Under the pieces are notes generated by a model. That model was not told the origin of the DNA, searched no databases, and saw only the letters and a list, made by a program, of their open reading frames with translations. From JBMNQH01 sp050944035 (GTDB taxonomy: Bacteria > Bacillota > Clostridia > Oscillospirales > Oscillospiraceae), in contig JBMNQH010000007.1 of the NCBI GenBank assembly GCA_050944035.1, positions 1-64,000 of the forward strand: DNA of 64,000 nt, given 5' to 3'. Positions 50,699-58,746 of the stretch are shown here, one piece after another; position 1 is the first letter of the stretch; each line of letters begins with the position of its first letter. The translations under genes and the position numbers were made by a program.

Positions 50699-51001
50699 AT
50701 GAGTGTTGTTATTGTTGGCGGGAATGAACGAATGGTCTGCCGGTATCAGGATATTTGTAAAAATCATGGATTGAAAGCCAAGGTGTTTCCAAAGGAAAAC
50801 GGTGCCCTGAAGAGAAAGCTGGGGCGTCCGGATCTTCTGATTTTGTTTACAAATACGGTATCCCACAAGATGGTTATCAGTGCTGTGGGCGAGGCGAAAA
50901 GAAATAAAATTCCCATTGCAAGATGTCATACAAGCAGTGCCTCGGCGTTGAATCATTTGTTGGCGGAGCATTTGAAAACAGGGAGAATTGCACATGCTTG
51001 A
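50699..51001 (+). CDS. DUF2325 protein
   Basis: A 100-residue Rossmann-like protein (SVVIVGGNERMVCRYQDICK at the start, ARCHTSSASALNHLLAEHL at the end), the pattern of DUF2325, whose members are of unknown function and may bind a nucleotide or metal through the conserved RCHTSS end. GGAGG (50689-50693) selects the ATG at 50699 over longer frames from 50639 and 50687. It opens an operon under two predicted metal-regulator boxes, so a role in iron response is likely. It overlaps the next gene by 8 bp. Confidence 0.8.
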   Translation: MSVVIVGGNERMVCRYQDICKNHGLKAKVFPKENGALKRKLGRPDLLILFTNTVSHKMVISAVGEAKRNKIPIARCHTSSASALNHLLAEHLKTGRIAHA

Positions 51002-51545
51002 GTCGTATCTGATTGCCTATTGTTCGCCGACTCTGGCTTCTTTGAAAACAGCAAGTTTGTTTACACTTTCGTTTTCTTCAGAAGCGGATCTGGAACGGCA
51101 GCTTGTACTGTGGAATACAAAGCTGGGTGACAAAGGTGTTTCTCTGATGATGCTCCGGCGGCGTGAGCAAACAGCACTTATCTATGTCTGCAGAAAAGCA
51201 AAGTTGCAGGTGGATTTAAAAAAACTTGGTGTTGCCCAACTGTTGTCCAAGTATGGATATCAGCAGACGGATGTGGAATATGCCCTGCAAAAACTGGAGG
51301 AGCGTTTAAGGCAAAAAGAGGGTTTCCCGCATGAGATTGGAATTTTTCTGGGTTATCCTTTGGGCGATGTGGTCGGTTTTATTCAAAATGCAGGGAAAAA
51401 CAGCAAGTGTACTGGCTGTTGGAAGGTTTACTGCAATGAATGTGAAACCGTAAAATTGTTTGCAAGATTTCGAAAGTGCAAGGATATGTATCTGGGCCTT
51501 TGGAGTCAGGGACGGACTGTTCTGCAGCTTACAGTAGTTGCTTGA
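50994..51545 (+). CDS. DUF3793 protein
   Basis: A 183-residue protein with the DUF3793 hallmarks: LIAYCSPTLASLKTASLF near the N-terminus and HEIGIFLGYPLGDVVGFIQN with the Cys pair KCTGCWKVYCNEC in the second half. The function of the family is unknown. It is translated from the same message as the DUF2325 gene (8-bp overlap) and followed by a flavodoxin, the usual partner in Clostridia. GGGAG before 50994 sets the ATG. Confidence 0.85.
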   Translation: MLESYLIAYCSPTLASLKTASLFTLSFSSEADLERQLVLWNTKLGDKGVSLMMLRRREQTALIYVCRKAKLQVDLKKLGVAQLLSKYGYQQTDVEYALQKLEERLRQKEGFPHEIGIFLGYPLGDVVGFIQNAGKNSKCTGCWKVYCNECETVKLFARFRKCKDMYLGLWSQGRTVLQLTVVA

Positions 51546-51587
51546 CATATATAATACTATCACTGAAAAGGAAAGGACATATCAACT

Positions 51588-51995
51588 ATGAACAAAGTAG
51601 CGGTCGTATACTGGAGCGGAACTGGTAACACAGAGAAAATGGCTGTGGAAGTGATGAAGGGTGCAGAAGCTGCTCTCTTTTTAGCATCTGAATTTCAGGC
51701 TTCTATGATGGATGAATTTCAGACCATTGCATTTGGTTGCCCCTCTATGGGCGAAGAAGAGTTAGAAGAAGAGGAATTTGCTCCCATGTTTGCTGCGTGT
51801 GAGGCCAAACTCAGTGGTAAGACCATTGCACTTTTTGGTTCCTATGGATGGGGAGACGGCGAGTGGATAAGAAACTGGGAAGAAACCTGTAAAAATGACG
51901 GTGCTGTGCTGGCTTGCGACAGCGTTATCTGCAACGAAGCGCCGGACGCGGAAGGGCTTGCTACTTGCCGGACACTGGGCAAAGCCTTGGCATAA
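51588..51995 (+). CDS. Flavodoxin
   Basis: A 135-residue short-chain flavodoxin. The FMN phosphate loop is WSGTGNTEKMA (9-19) and the ring-binding loops are FGCPSMGEEEL and GSYGWGDGEWIRNW. It carries one or two electrons and replaces ferredoxin under iron limitation, which fits its place in an operon under predicted metal-regulator boxes and just before feoAB. Confidence 0.95.
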   Translation: MNKVAVVYWSGTGNTEKMAVEVMKGAEAALFLASEFQASMMDEFQTIAFGCPSMGEEELEEEEFAPMFAACEAKLSGKTIALFGSYGWGDGEWIRNWEETCKNDGAVLACDSVICNEAPDAEGLATCRTLGKALA

Positions 51996-52025
51996 ATGGT
52001 CTACCCATAATCGATACAACTAAAG

Positions 52026-52050
52026 ATCGTCTGCCTGTCGGGCAGACGAT
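52026..52050 (+). terminator. Hairpin after the flavodoxin gene
   Basis: ATCGTCTGCC (52026-52035) pairs with GGCAGACGAT (52041-52050). There is no T-run, so it may be a weak terminator or an mRNA-end stabiliser. Confidence 0.45.
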
Positions 52051-52150
52051 ATTCCAATCTATGGAATAATAGAATGTTGTGTACCCCTTACTTTTGCGCT
52101 ATATTCTATCATTTAGCCGAGAGGTTTTTAAAAATTTTCTAAAAATAGCA

Positions 52151-52179
52151 TTGACAAGAAAGTTAGTCGGTGCTAACAT
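52151..52179 (+). promoter_or_regulatory. feo operon promoter
   Basis: TTGACA (52151-52156) and TAACAT (52174-52179) are 17 bp apart. The spacer is almost wholly occupied by a GTTAG-N6-CTAAC box. Confidence 0.75.
52162..52177 (+). promoter_or_regulatory. Predicted metal-regulator operator, box 3
   Basis: GTTAGTCGGTGCTAAC lies between the -35 and -10 and overlaps the -10, where a repressor would exclude RNA polymerase. Confidence 0.7.
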
Positions 52180-52186
52180 ATAGATG

Positions 52187-52202
52187 GTTAGGATAGACTA
52201 AC
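52187..52202 (+). promoter_or_regulatory. Predicted metal-regulator operator, box 4
   Basis: GTTAGGATAGACTAAC, 25 bp after box 3, just past the expected transcription start. A third, degenerate copy (GTTAG-N6-CTCAC) follows at 52220-52235. Confidence 0.65.
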
Positions 52203-52255
52203 TAAATTTCGGTATGAAAGTTAGCTGCAACTCACTCTAGGGAGGTGTGGTGAAA

Positions 52256-52468
52256 ATGATGCCTTTGACATTTGCAGCGATTGGAGAAGAGGCTGTTATC
52301 AAGAAAATCGGTGGAAATCCGGAAACAAAACAGCATCTTAAAAACCTTGGATTTGTAACAGGAAGTACAATTCGTGTGGTTTCTACAACAGCTGGGAATT
52401 TAATTGTCAATGTAAAAGAATCTCGTGTTGCAATTAGCAAAGAGATGGCAAATAAAATCATGATTTAG
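52256..52468 (+). CDS. FeoA-domain protein (first copy)
   Basis: A 70-residue SH3-like FeoA-family protein (IKKIGGNPETKQHLKNLGFV, then GSTIRVVSTTAGNLIVNVKE, then RVAISKEMANKIM). FeoA proteins are small cytosolic partners of the FeoB ferrous-iron transporter. GGGAGG (52240-52245) is best spaced for ATG 52256 or 52259, though in-frame GTGs lie upstream. It diverges clearly from the second FeoA and may be a separate subtype. Confidence 0.88.
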   Translation: MMPLTFAAIGEEAVIKKIGGNPETKQHLKNLGFVTGSTIRVVSTTAGNLIVNVKESRVAISKEMANKIMI

Positions 52469-52483
52469 CAGGAGGATATCAGG

Positions 52484-52705
52484 ATGAGAACGCTACGGCA
52501 AGCAAAAGTAGGAGAAACACTCAAAGTGATAAAGTTGCATGGCGAAGGTGCCGTCAAACGCAGAATCATGGATATGGGTCTGACCAAAGGGGTCACTGTG
52601 CATGTACGCAAAGTCGCGCCATTGGGTGATCCCGTTGAAATCAATGTCAGAGGATATGAACTGTCAATCAGAAGAGCAGATGCAGAGATGATTGAAGTCG
52701 AATAA
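52484..52705 (+). CDS. feoA: FeoA (second copy)
   Basis: A 73-residue canonical FeoA (LRQAKVGETLKVIKLHGEGA, GDPVEINVRGYELSIRRADA, ending MIEVE). It supports FeoB in ferrous iron uptake. It lies 15 bp after the first feoA and 77 bp before feoB, with another operator-like box in that gap. Confidence 0.95.
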   Translation: MRTLRQAKVGETLKVIKLHGEGAVKRRIMDMGLTKGVTVHVRKVAPLGDPVEINVRGYELSIRRADAEMIEVE

Positions 52706-52741
52706 CAGATGAAGGGATCACTCCTATTTTTTGATATCATA

Positions 52742-52757
52742 GTTAGCGAGGACTAAT
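52742..52757 (+). promoter_or_regulatory. Predicted metal-regulator operator before feoB
   Basis: GTTAGCGAGGACTAAT matches the box with one change in the right half. No good promoter accompanies it, so it may act as a roadblock or be inactive. Confidence 0.45.
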
Positions 52758-52782
52758 TAAAAATGGATAAGGGAGTATTGAG

Positions 52783-54939
52783 ATGAATATTAAAATCGCC
52801 CTTGCGGGTAATCCAAACAGCGGCAAAACAACGTTGTTTAATGCATTGACCGGATCAAATCAGTTTGTTGGAAACTGGCCGGGTGTCACAGTTGAGAAAA
52901 AAGAAGGAAAACTGAAAAAGCACGACAATGTTATGATTGCAGATCTTCCGGGCATTTACTCGCTTTCCCCCTATACGCTGGAGGAAATGGTCGCAAGAAA
53001 CTATCTGATTTCTGAGCGTCCGGATGCCATCCTGAATATTGTGGATGGTACCAACCTGGAACGGAATCTGTATCTGACCACCCAACTGACCGAACTTGGC
53101 ATTCCCGTGGTTGTCGCTATCAATATGATAGACATCGTGAAGAAGAATGGCGACAAGATTGATGTGCAGGAACTGTCCCATGCCCTCGGTTGTAAAGTTG
53201 TAGAGATTTCCGCACTGAGGGGTACCGGTGTAATGGAAGCAGCGGAAGCGGCAATAAAAGCTGCCCGAAATACCAAGACCATTCCGCAGCACAGCTTTCA
53301 TGGAACCGTAGAGCATGCACTGGCACACATTGAAGAAGTGACAGTACATAACCTTCCGGAAGAGCAGCAACGCTGGTATGCAATTAAGATTTTTGAGCGC
53401 GATGACAAGGTGCTGGAGAAGCTGAACCTGAAGCAGGAGATTCTGAAACACATTGAAAAGGATATTCAAGCCGCAGAAGCGGAGCTGGATGATGATGCAG
53501 AGAGCATTATTACCAATGAACGATATATCTATATTGCTTCTTTGATCCAGCGGTGTTGCAAGAAGAAAAATATGGGAAAATTGTCGTCCTCTGATAAAAT
53601 TGACCGCGTAGTGACAAACCGGTTCCTGGCACTGCCGATCTTTGCGGTGGTTATGTTCCTTATGTACTACATTGCAATTGGTACGGTGGGAGATTGGGCC
53701 ACTGGTTGGACCAACGATGTATTGTTTGGTGAGATTATTCCACCCGCTGTAGAGGGATGGCTGGTCTCGATTGGCTGTGCGGACTGGTTGGTGGGCCTCA
53801 TTGTTGGCGGTATTATTGGTGGTGTTGGTGCAGTGCTCGGCTTTATACCACAGATGCTCGTTCTTTTCCTGATGCTGTGCATTCTGGAAGATATAGGCTA
53901 CATGGCTCGAATTGCTTTCATTATGGACCGTATTTTCCGTAAGTTCGGTCTGTCTGGCAAGAGCTTTATTCCCATGCTGGTTGGGTCCGGCTGCGGCGTT
54001 CCTGGCGTTATGGCCTCTCGTACCATCGAAAACGAACACGACCGCCGCATGACCATTATGACGACGTGTTTTGTTCCCTGTGGCGCAAAGATGCCGATCG
54101 TTGGATTGTTTGCCGGTGCGTTGTTTGGCGGCAGCGGCTTGGTTGCGGTATCTGCTTATTTTATCGGTGTAGCTTCCATCATCATTTCCGGTATTATGTT
54201 GAAAAAGACCAGGCCGTTTGCTGGTGAGCCGGCTCCTTTTGTTATGGAGCTGCCTGCTTATCATATTCCAACAATCGGTAATGTTCTACGCGGTACTTGG
54301 GAACGTGGCTGGTCCTTTATCAAGAAGGCAGGTACCATCATTCTGCTTTCTGCTATCGTTCTCTGGTTCCTGCAAGGCTTCGGTTTTGTAGACGGTCGTT
54401 TCGGCATGGTAGAAGATAACAATACGTCTCTGCTGGCAAGCATTGGTATGGCAGTGTCATTCCTCTTCAAACCGTTGGGATTCGGCAACTGGCAGAGTAC
54501 TGTTGCAACGGTTACTGGTCTCATTGCAAAAGAAAATGTTGTGACTACCTTTGGTGTTTTGTTCCAGGTCGGCAGAGAAGTTGCAGAAGATACGCCACAG
54601 TTGCTTGCCGCAGTTGCTGCGCACTATAATGGTATCACAGCTTATAGTTTCATGCTCTTCAATCTGCTGTGTGCTCCCTGCTTTGCAGCAATGGGCGCTA
54701 TCAAGCGAGAAATGAACAACACCAAGTGGACTTGGGCTGCCATTGGCTATATGTGTGTGTTTGCCTATGCAGTTTCCCTGATTGTTTATCAATTTGGTGT
54801 ATGGTTTATTGGTGGGGGGGCTGTAATTGGAACCATCGTGGCCGCAGTGGTTTTGGCGTTTATCGTCTATCTGCTGGTACGTCCCAATAAAGAGGCAAAC
54901 AAGCGGATCGCAAAGCCTGTGACTGTCAGTGCCAAATAA
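52783..54939 (+). CDS. feoB: Ferrous iron transporter FeoB
   Basis: A 718-residue FeoB. The N-terminal G-domain has G1 GNPNSGKTT (9-17), G3 DLPGIYS, G4 NMID and G5 SALRGTG. A helical GDI region precedes about eight membrane helices from residue 285, with the Gate motifs PMLVGSGCGVPGVMASRTIE and FVPCGAKMPI, whose Cys residues are thought to guide iron. It imports Fe(II) in anaerobes using GTP. Confidence 0.98.
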   Translation: MNIKIALAGNPNSGKTTLFNALTGSNQFVGNWPGVTVEKKEGKLKKHDNVMIADLPGIYSLSPYTLEEMVARNYLISERPDAILNIVDGTNLERNLYLTTQLTELGIPVVVAINMIDIVKKNGDKIDVQELSHALGCKVVEISALRGTGVMEAAEAAIKAARNTKTIPQHSFHGTVEHALAHIEEVTVHNLPEEQQRWYAIKIFERDDKVLEKLNLKQEILKHIEKDIQAAEAELDDDAESIITNERYIYIASLIQRCCKKKNMGKLSSSDKIDRVVTNRFLALPIFAVVMFLMYYIAIGTVGDWATGWTNDVLFGEIIPPAVEGWLVSIGCADWLVGLIVGGIIGGVGAVLGFIPQMLVLFLMLCILEDIGYMARIAFIMDRIFRKFGLSGKSFIPMLVGSGCGVPGVMASRTIENEHDRRMTIMTTCFVPCGAKMPIVGLFAGALFGGSGLVAVSAYFIGVASIIISGIMLKKTRPFAGEPAPFVMELPAYHIPTIGNVLRGTWERGWSFIKKAGTIILLSAIVLWFLQGFGFVDGRFGMVEDNNTSLLASIGMAVSFLFKPLGFGNWQSTVATVTGLIAKENVVTTFGVLFQVGREVAEDTPQLLAAVAAHYNGITAYSFMLFNLLCAPCFAAMGAIKREMNNTKWTWAAIGYMCVFAYAVSLIVYQFGVWFIGGGAVIGTIVAAVVLAFIVYLLVRPNKEANKRIAKPVTVSAK

Positions 54940-54955
54940 AAAAGAAGGAGATTAT

Positions 54956-55123
54956 ATGATGATATTCCTGCTAAACAATGGTTCTACTATTTTAATTGGT
55001 TTGGGATTGCTGGTGGTTGTTGCCCTGATTCTGTTCAAACTTCGAAAGGATCGCAAGAACGGAAGGTCATCCTGTGGCTGTGACTGCGGAAACTGTGCAG
55101 CTTCCGGGATGTGCCATAAATAA
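54956..55123 (+). CDS. FeoB-associated Cys-rich membrane protein
   Basis: A 55-residue peptide with one membrane helix (GSTILIGLGLLVVVALILFKL) and a Cys-rich cytosolic tail (CGCDCGNCAASGMCHK). This is the FeoB-associated family found after feoB in Clostridia; the Cys cluster may bind iron leaving FeoB. AAGGAG before 54956 sets the start; an upstream in-frame ATG at 54929 overlaps feoB. Confidence 0.9.
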   Translation: MMIFLLNNGSTILIGLGLLVVVALILFKLRKDRKNGRSSCGCDCGNCAASGMCHK

Positions 55124-55140
55124 TCAATCAAGAGATTCAA

Positions 55141-55171
55141 GGCGGGGTACGGCGATAAACCGTGCTCCGCC
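55141..55171 (+). other. Hairpin in the gap before the DtxR-type gene
   Basis: GGCGGGG...ACGG pairs with ACCGT...CTCCGCC around a short loop. No T-run follows; it may stabilise the feoB transcript end or mark an attenuator. Confidence 0.4.
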
Positions 55172-55199
55172 AATTCTATAATAAGGAGGGAAAATACCA

Positions 55200-55691
55200 A
55201 TGATTGGTGCACAAATCAAGTATATTTTAACGGTTTATCGGATACAAAAGAGTACAGGCACAAAATTGACGCATATTGCAGAAACGATGAAAATTTCAAA
55301 CCCTAGTGTCTATCAGATGATAGGACAGCTCAACAAAGCCGGATTGGTAAAGAGCAACGGTCAGGGAAAATATGTTTTGACAGAGATGGGACAGGAAATT
55401 GCTGTAGGCTATGCAGAACAGTACCCTGCTTTGTATCAGTTTCTTGTACAGGAGATTTGTATGCGGCAAGATGCGGCCAATGAGATTGCGATTTCATTGC
55501 TTGCAGTGGATGACGTGTTCTGTCAGAGTTGTGTCAGTGTATTGAACAACATGGTTTGGCGCACAGAAATTACGTATAATGTATGTGATAAAGATCAAAA
55601 GATTGTTGAAAAATATACCAAAAAACCAGTGAACTGCCATCCATCGGTTTTTTGGTATATTCTATTATTTCGAAATTTATGTAATATATAA
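55200..55691 (+). CDS. DtxR/MntR-type metal-dependent regulator
   Basis: A 163-residue protein. The N-terminal winged helix (KLTHIAETMKISNPSVYQMI, then LNKAGLVKSNGQGKYVLTEM) and the dimerisation part (YPALYQFLVQEICMRQDAAN) follow the DtxR plan, without an SH3 domain. It sits at the end of the feo island and I infer that it binds the GTTAG-N6-CTAAC boxes with Fe(II) as co-repressor. The last 30 residues run through a 16-bp inverted repeat (55612-55661) that looks like a terminator or a palindromic insertion, so the natural C-terminus may have been altered. Confidence 0.78.
   Translation: MIGAQIKYILTVYRIQKSTGTKLTHIAETMKISNPSVYQMIGQLNKAGLVKSNGQGKYVLTEMGQEIAVGYAEQYPALYQFLVQEICMRQDAANEIAISLLAVDDVFCQSCVSVLNNMVWRTEITYNVCDKDQKIVEKYTKKPVNCHPSVFWYILLFRNLCNI
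55612..55661. repeat. 16-bp inverted repeat overlapping the 3' end of the DtxR-type gene
   Basis: AATATACCAAAAAACC (55612-55627) is perfectly complementary to GGTTTTTTGGTATATT (55646-55661), with an 18-nt loop. It lies inside the last codons of the regulator gene. It could be a terminator or a small palindromic element. Confidence 0.6.
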
Positions 55692-55720
55692 TTGACTTTA
55701 GGTCGGGAAAATGGTAAGAT
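55692..55720 (+). promoter_or_regulatory. Promoter of the second XRE-membrane protein pair
   Basis: TTGACT (55692-55697) and TAAGAT (55715-55720) are 17 bp apart. The XRE gene starts at 55741. Confidence 0.7.
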
Positions 55721-55740
55721 AACAACAAAGAGGTGATGAG

Positions 55741-55959
55741 ATGGGTCGAAATATTGCAATTAAGGTTGCGCGTGCACAGTTGGATATAACCCAGAAAGAA
55801 TTGGCCGAGCGGGTTGGAGTTTCCCGTCAGACAATGAATGCCATTGAGCAGGGACAATATAACCCTACAATCAAATTGTGTCGTGCGATTTGCAGAGTGC
55901 TGGGAAAGTCATTGGATGAACTGTTTGGAGAGGAAACGGAAAATGAAGCGTTAAAGTAA
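55741..55959 (+). CDS. XRE-family transcriptional regulator (single HTH domain)
   Basis: A 72-residue Cro/CI-type protein (VARAQLDITQKELAERVGVS, then RQTMNAIEQGQYNPTIKLCR). GAGGTGATGAG precedes the ATG. It resembles the regulator at 32116-32316 in plan and also precedes a small membrane protein, so both are probably copies of one kind of regulatory module. No repeated operator like that at 32338 is visible here. Confidence 0.93.
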   Translation: MGRNIAIKVARAQLDITQKELAERVGVSRQTMNAIEQGQYNPTIKLCRAICRVLGKSLDELFGEETENEALK

Positions 55960-56025
55960 ATGAATGCTCTTCGTGTTAGAAACGATGGAAACGTCAAGAT
56001 CTGATTATAGAATCAGGAGAAAGGA

Positions 56026-56523
56026 ATGAAAATGGAACATCATCGCAACAATCTGGACGAAATGCAGGAGCAGAAGTTGCTGCATATTGAACGAAATGGT
56101 GCTTGGCTGGCATTCTGGGGACTGCTGGCAGTTCTCGTTATCCAGTTAATAATTTATGGATTTGGTGACTGGAAGGCGTTAGTGGGAGAATGGGTTGTGT
56201 TCATGGGGTTGGCGCTATATTTGCTGGTAGCGTGCCTGAAAAATGGAATCTGGGATCGAAGGCTGAAACCGGAGCCCAAAACCAATCTACTGTGCAGCTT
56301 GATAGCAGGAGGGTGTTGCGGTGTACTCTTTTTTTTCATATCTTATCGAAACTATGGAAAATTGATTGGCTCTATTTGTACGGGAGTTTTCATGCTGTTG
56401 TTTGTAACGGGACTCTCTATGATTGCACTGACAGTTTCTACGGCGTTGTACAAAAAACGAGTGCGACAGTTGGAAAATGGTGAAGATGAAGCGTCTGGAG
56501 AGGATAAAGAAGAAATAAAATAG
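56026..56523 (+). CDS. Small membrane protein paired with an XRE regulator (second copy of the module)
   Basis: A 165-residue protein with about four membrane helices: GAWLAFWGLLAVLVIQLIIY, EWVVFMGLALYLLVACL, LCSLIAGGCCGVLFFFISY and VFMLLFVTGLSMIALTVSTA. The ends are charged (ENGEDEASGEDKEEIK). AGGAGAAAGG precedes the ATG. Function unknown. Size, helix count and XRE partner match the gene at 31654-32103, though the sequences are distant. Confidence 0.75.
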   Translation: MKMEHHRNNLDEMQEQKLLHIERNGAWLAFWGLLAVLVIQLIIYGFGDWKALVGEWVVFMGLALYLLVACLKNGIWDRRLKPEPKTNLLCSLIAGGCCGVLFFFISYRNYGKLIGSICTGVFMLLFVTGLSMIALTVSTALYKKRVRQLENGEDEASGEDKEEIK

Positions 56524-56554
56524 AAAAAGAGAAGAAAATATTTTATACCAACAA

Positions 56555-56597
56555 AAAGAGACCTGTGCGATAGAAACCCTATCGCACAGGTCTCTTT
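56555..56597 (+). terminator. Terminator after the XRE-membrane protein pair
   Basis: AAAGAGACCTGTGCGATAG (56555-56573) pairs perfectly with CTATCGCACAGGTCTCTTT (56579-56597), a 19-bp stem. Confidence 0.9.
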
Positions 56598-56709
56598 GAA
56601 TCTTAATGGGATTTTAATACCACACTATATTTACTTATGCGCATTTTATATCGATCATGGAATAATGAAGCTACTATAAAAACATGGAAAGATGCTACAG
56701 GTGTTTGGA

Positions 56710-58056
56710 ATGAAAGTTGATAAGAAAAACTATTTTTCTACGTTTCAGATTATCATTTGGAGCTTCCTATTTGTTATTTTATTGGGTGCTTTTTTACTGA
56801 TGTTGCCTTGCTCCACAAGGGGGACAGATAGCGCTTCCTTTTTGGATGCCTTATTTACTTCCACCTCTGCTGTATGTGTAACGGGTTTGGCCATCCATGA
56901 TACGGCGACTTATTGGTCCACCTTTGGGCAGTCCGTCATTTTATTATTAATTCAAATTGGCGGTATGGGTGTTGTGACCGTTGCTGCATTCATTCCCATG
57001 GTTTCCGGGCGAAAAATTGGTTTGATGCAGCGCAGCACTATGCAGGAAGCGATTGCGGCGCCCCAAATGGGTGGCATCGTAAGATTGACGAAATTTATCC
57101 TGAAAATTACTGTATTGGTGGAACTTCTCGGTGCAATTATCATGTTTCCGGTATTCTATCAGAAATTCGGTGGTGTAAAGGGAGTGTGGTATGCGGTATT
57201 TCACTCTATTTCCGCGTTTTGCAATGCCGGCTTTGATTTAATGGGAATAAAAACACCGTTCTCTTCTCTTACGTCCTATTCTGCAAATCCGGTTATCAGT
57301 CTTGCTATTTCCTTTCTGATTATAACAGGAGGCATTGGATTTTTAACATGGGATGATATTGCAACAAATAAATGGCATTTTAAGCGGTATCGTATGCAAA
57401 GTAAAGTCATTCTGACAGTGACGGGCGCCCTTATTTTGTTACCAGCACTTTATTTTTATTGTTACGAGTTTTCACAGGTTCAGTGGGATGGTATTTCGAA
57501 GATGGAGCGGGCACTAAGTGCGTTGTTTCAATCTGTCACCCCGAGAACCGCTGGCTTCAATACCGTAGACTTAACTTCTCTTAGCGAAACGGGGCAAACG
57601 ATCCTGATTGTATTGATGCTGACTGGTGGCTCCCCGGGCTCGACAGCAGGCGGTATGAAAACCACGACAGTGGCAGTTCTGCTTTTGACTGCTATCTCCG
57701 TCTTTCGCAGACGGGAAAATGCCTGTTGTTTCGGGCGACGGATTTCAAACGATGCAATTCGCAATGCTGCGACAGTTTTTTTGCTGTATCTGCTGTTGTT
57801 TTTGTTTGGTGGGATTCTGATCAGCTGTATAGAAGGATTGCCGGTTCTTTCCTGCTTGTTTGAAGCGGCGTCGGCCATTGGTACAGTGGGATTGTCATTG
57901 GGTATTACAACGCAACTGGGTGCAGCATCGAGACTGATTTTAATTGGATTGATGTATTTTGGGAGAGTGGGAGGACTGACGCTCATCTTTGCAACTCTGT
58001 CTGGTTCCCATCCAAATATTTCAAAGTTGCCACAGGAAATGATAACGATTGGATAA
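56710..58056 (+). CDS. ktrB: Potassium uptake channel protein, KtrB/TrkH family
   Basis: A 448-residue membrane protein with four repeated pore units. The selectivity-filter segments are STSAVCVTGLAIHDTATY, SAFCNAGFDLMGI, SVTPRTAGFNTVDLT and AASAIGTVGLSLGIT, each with the key Gly. It carries K+ (with Na+ or H+) into the cell and is gated by the cytosolic KtrA ring encoded next. AGGTG spaced 7 bp before 56710 favours that ATG over 56692. Confidence 0.93.
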   Translation: MKVDKKNYFSTFQIIIWSFLFVILLGAFLLMLPCSTRGTDSASFLDALFTSTSAVCVTGLAIHDTATYWSTFGQSVILLLIQIGGMGVVTVAAFIPMVSGRKIGLMQRSTMQEAIAAPQMGGIVRLTKFILKITVLVELLGAIIMFPVFYQKFGGVKGVWYAVFHSISAFCNAGFDLMGIKTPFSSLTSYSANPVISLAISFLIITGGIGFLTWDDIATNKWHFKRYRMQSKVILTVTGALILLPALYFYCYEFSQVQWDGISKMERALSALFQSVTPRTAGFNTVDLTSLSETGQTILIVLMLTGGSPGSTAGGMKTTTVAVLLLTAISVFRRRENACCFGRRISNDAIRNAATVFLLYLLLFLFGGILISCIEGLPVLSCLFEAASAIGTVGLSLGITTQLGAASRLILIGLMYFGRVGGLTLIFATLSGSHPNISKLPQEMITIG

Positions 58057-58066
58057 GGAGAATGAT

Positions 58067-58714
58067 ATGAAATCGATTTTATTGATTGGACTTGGTCGAT
58101 TTGGAAGGCATATCGCCAGAAAACTGTGCGAACTTCGCCATCAGGTGATGGCCATTGACACGGATGAAGAGCGGGTAGAGGCTGTTCTGCCCTATGTGGT
58201 CAATGCACAAATAGGGGACTGCACAAAGCGTGAGTTTTTGAAGTCACTCGGCGTCCGGAATTTTGACGTCTGCATTGTAGCAATTGGGGATAATTTTCAA
58301 AGCTCTTTGGAGACGACTTCTTTGTTGAAAGAGCTGGGTGCCAAGATGGTTGTTGCACGCGCTTCTCGTGATGTGCATGCAAAATTCCTGCTCAGAAATG
58401 GTGCGGACGAAGTGGTGTATCCCGAAAAGCAGCTGGCCAACTGGACAGCGATCCGGTACAGCTCAGATCATATTTTTGACTATATTGAGTTGAATGAGGA
58501 CTATGCGATCTTTGAAATTTCCGTTCCAAAATCGTGGGCAGGAAAGACAATCGGTCAGTTGGATATTCGAAGAAAACATAACATTAACATTATGGCAACC
58601 AAAAAAGATGGGGAGCTCGACTTAACAATTACGCCCAGTACTTGTCTCTCGGAAAATGAGACCCTGCTTGTACTAGGCAACAGCCGGAACATTCAAAAGT
58701 GTTTTCATATTTAA
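58067..58714 (+). CDS. ktrA: Potassium uptake regulatory subunit, KtrA/TrkA family
   Basis: A 215-residue cytosolic RCK protein: an RCK_N Rossmann domain (SILLIGLGRFGRHIARKL, then VMAIDTDEERV) and an RCK_C domain (about 135-215). It binds ATP/ADP or NAD(H) and gates KtrB. AAGGAG before 58067 sets the start, 10 bp after ktrB, so the two are co-translated. Confidence 0.95.
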   Translation: MKSILLIGLGRFGRHIARKLCELRHQVMAIDTDEERVEAVLPYVVNAQIGDCTKREFLKSLGVRNFDVCIVAIGDNFQSSLETTSLLKELGAKMVVARASRDVHAKFLLRNGADEVVYPEKQLANWTAIRYSSDHIFDYIELNEDYAIFEISVPKSWAGKTIGQLDIRRKHNINIMATKKDGELDLTITPSTCLSENETLLVLGNSRNIQKCFHI

Positions 58715-58746
58715 ATTTATAGAAGAATGACAGGAAAGGTGATACC

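Noticed and set aside
52855..54264. Minus-strand ORF of 469 codons
   Set aside because: It is antisense to feoB, which carries all its G-motifs.
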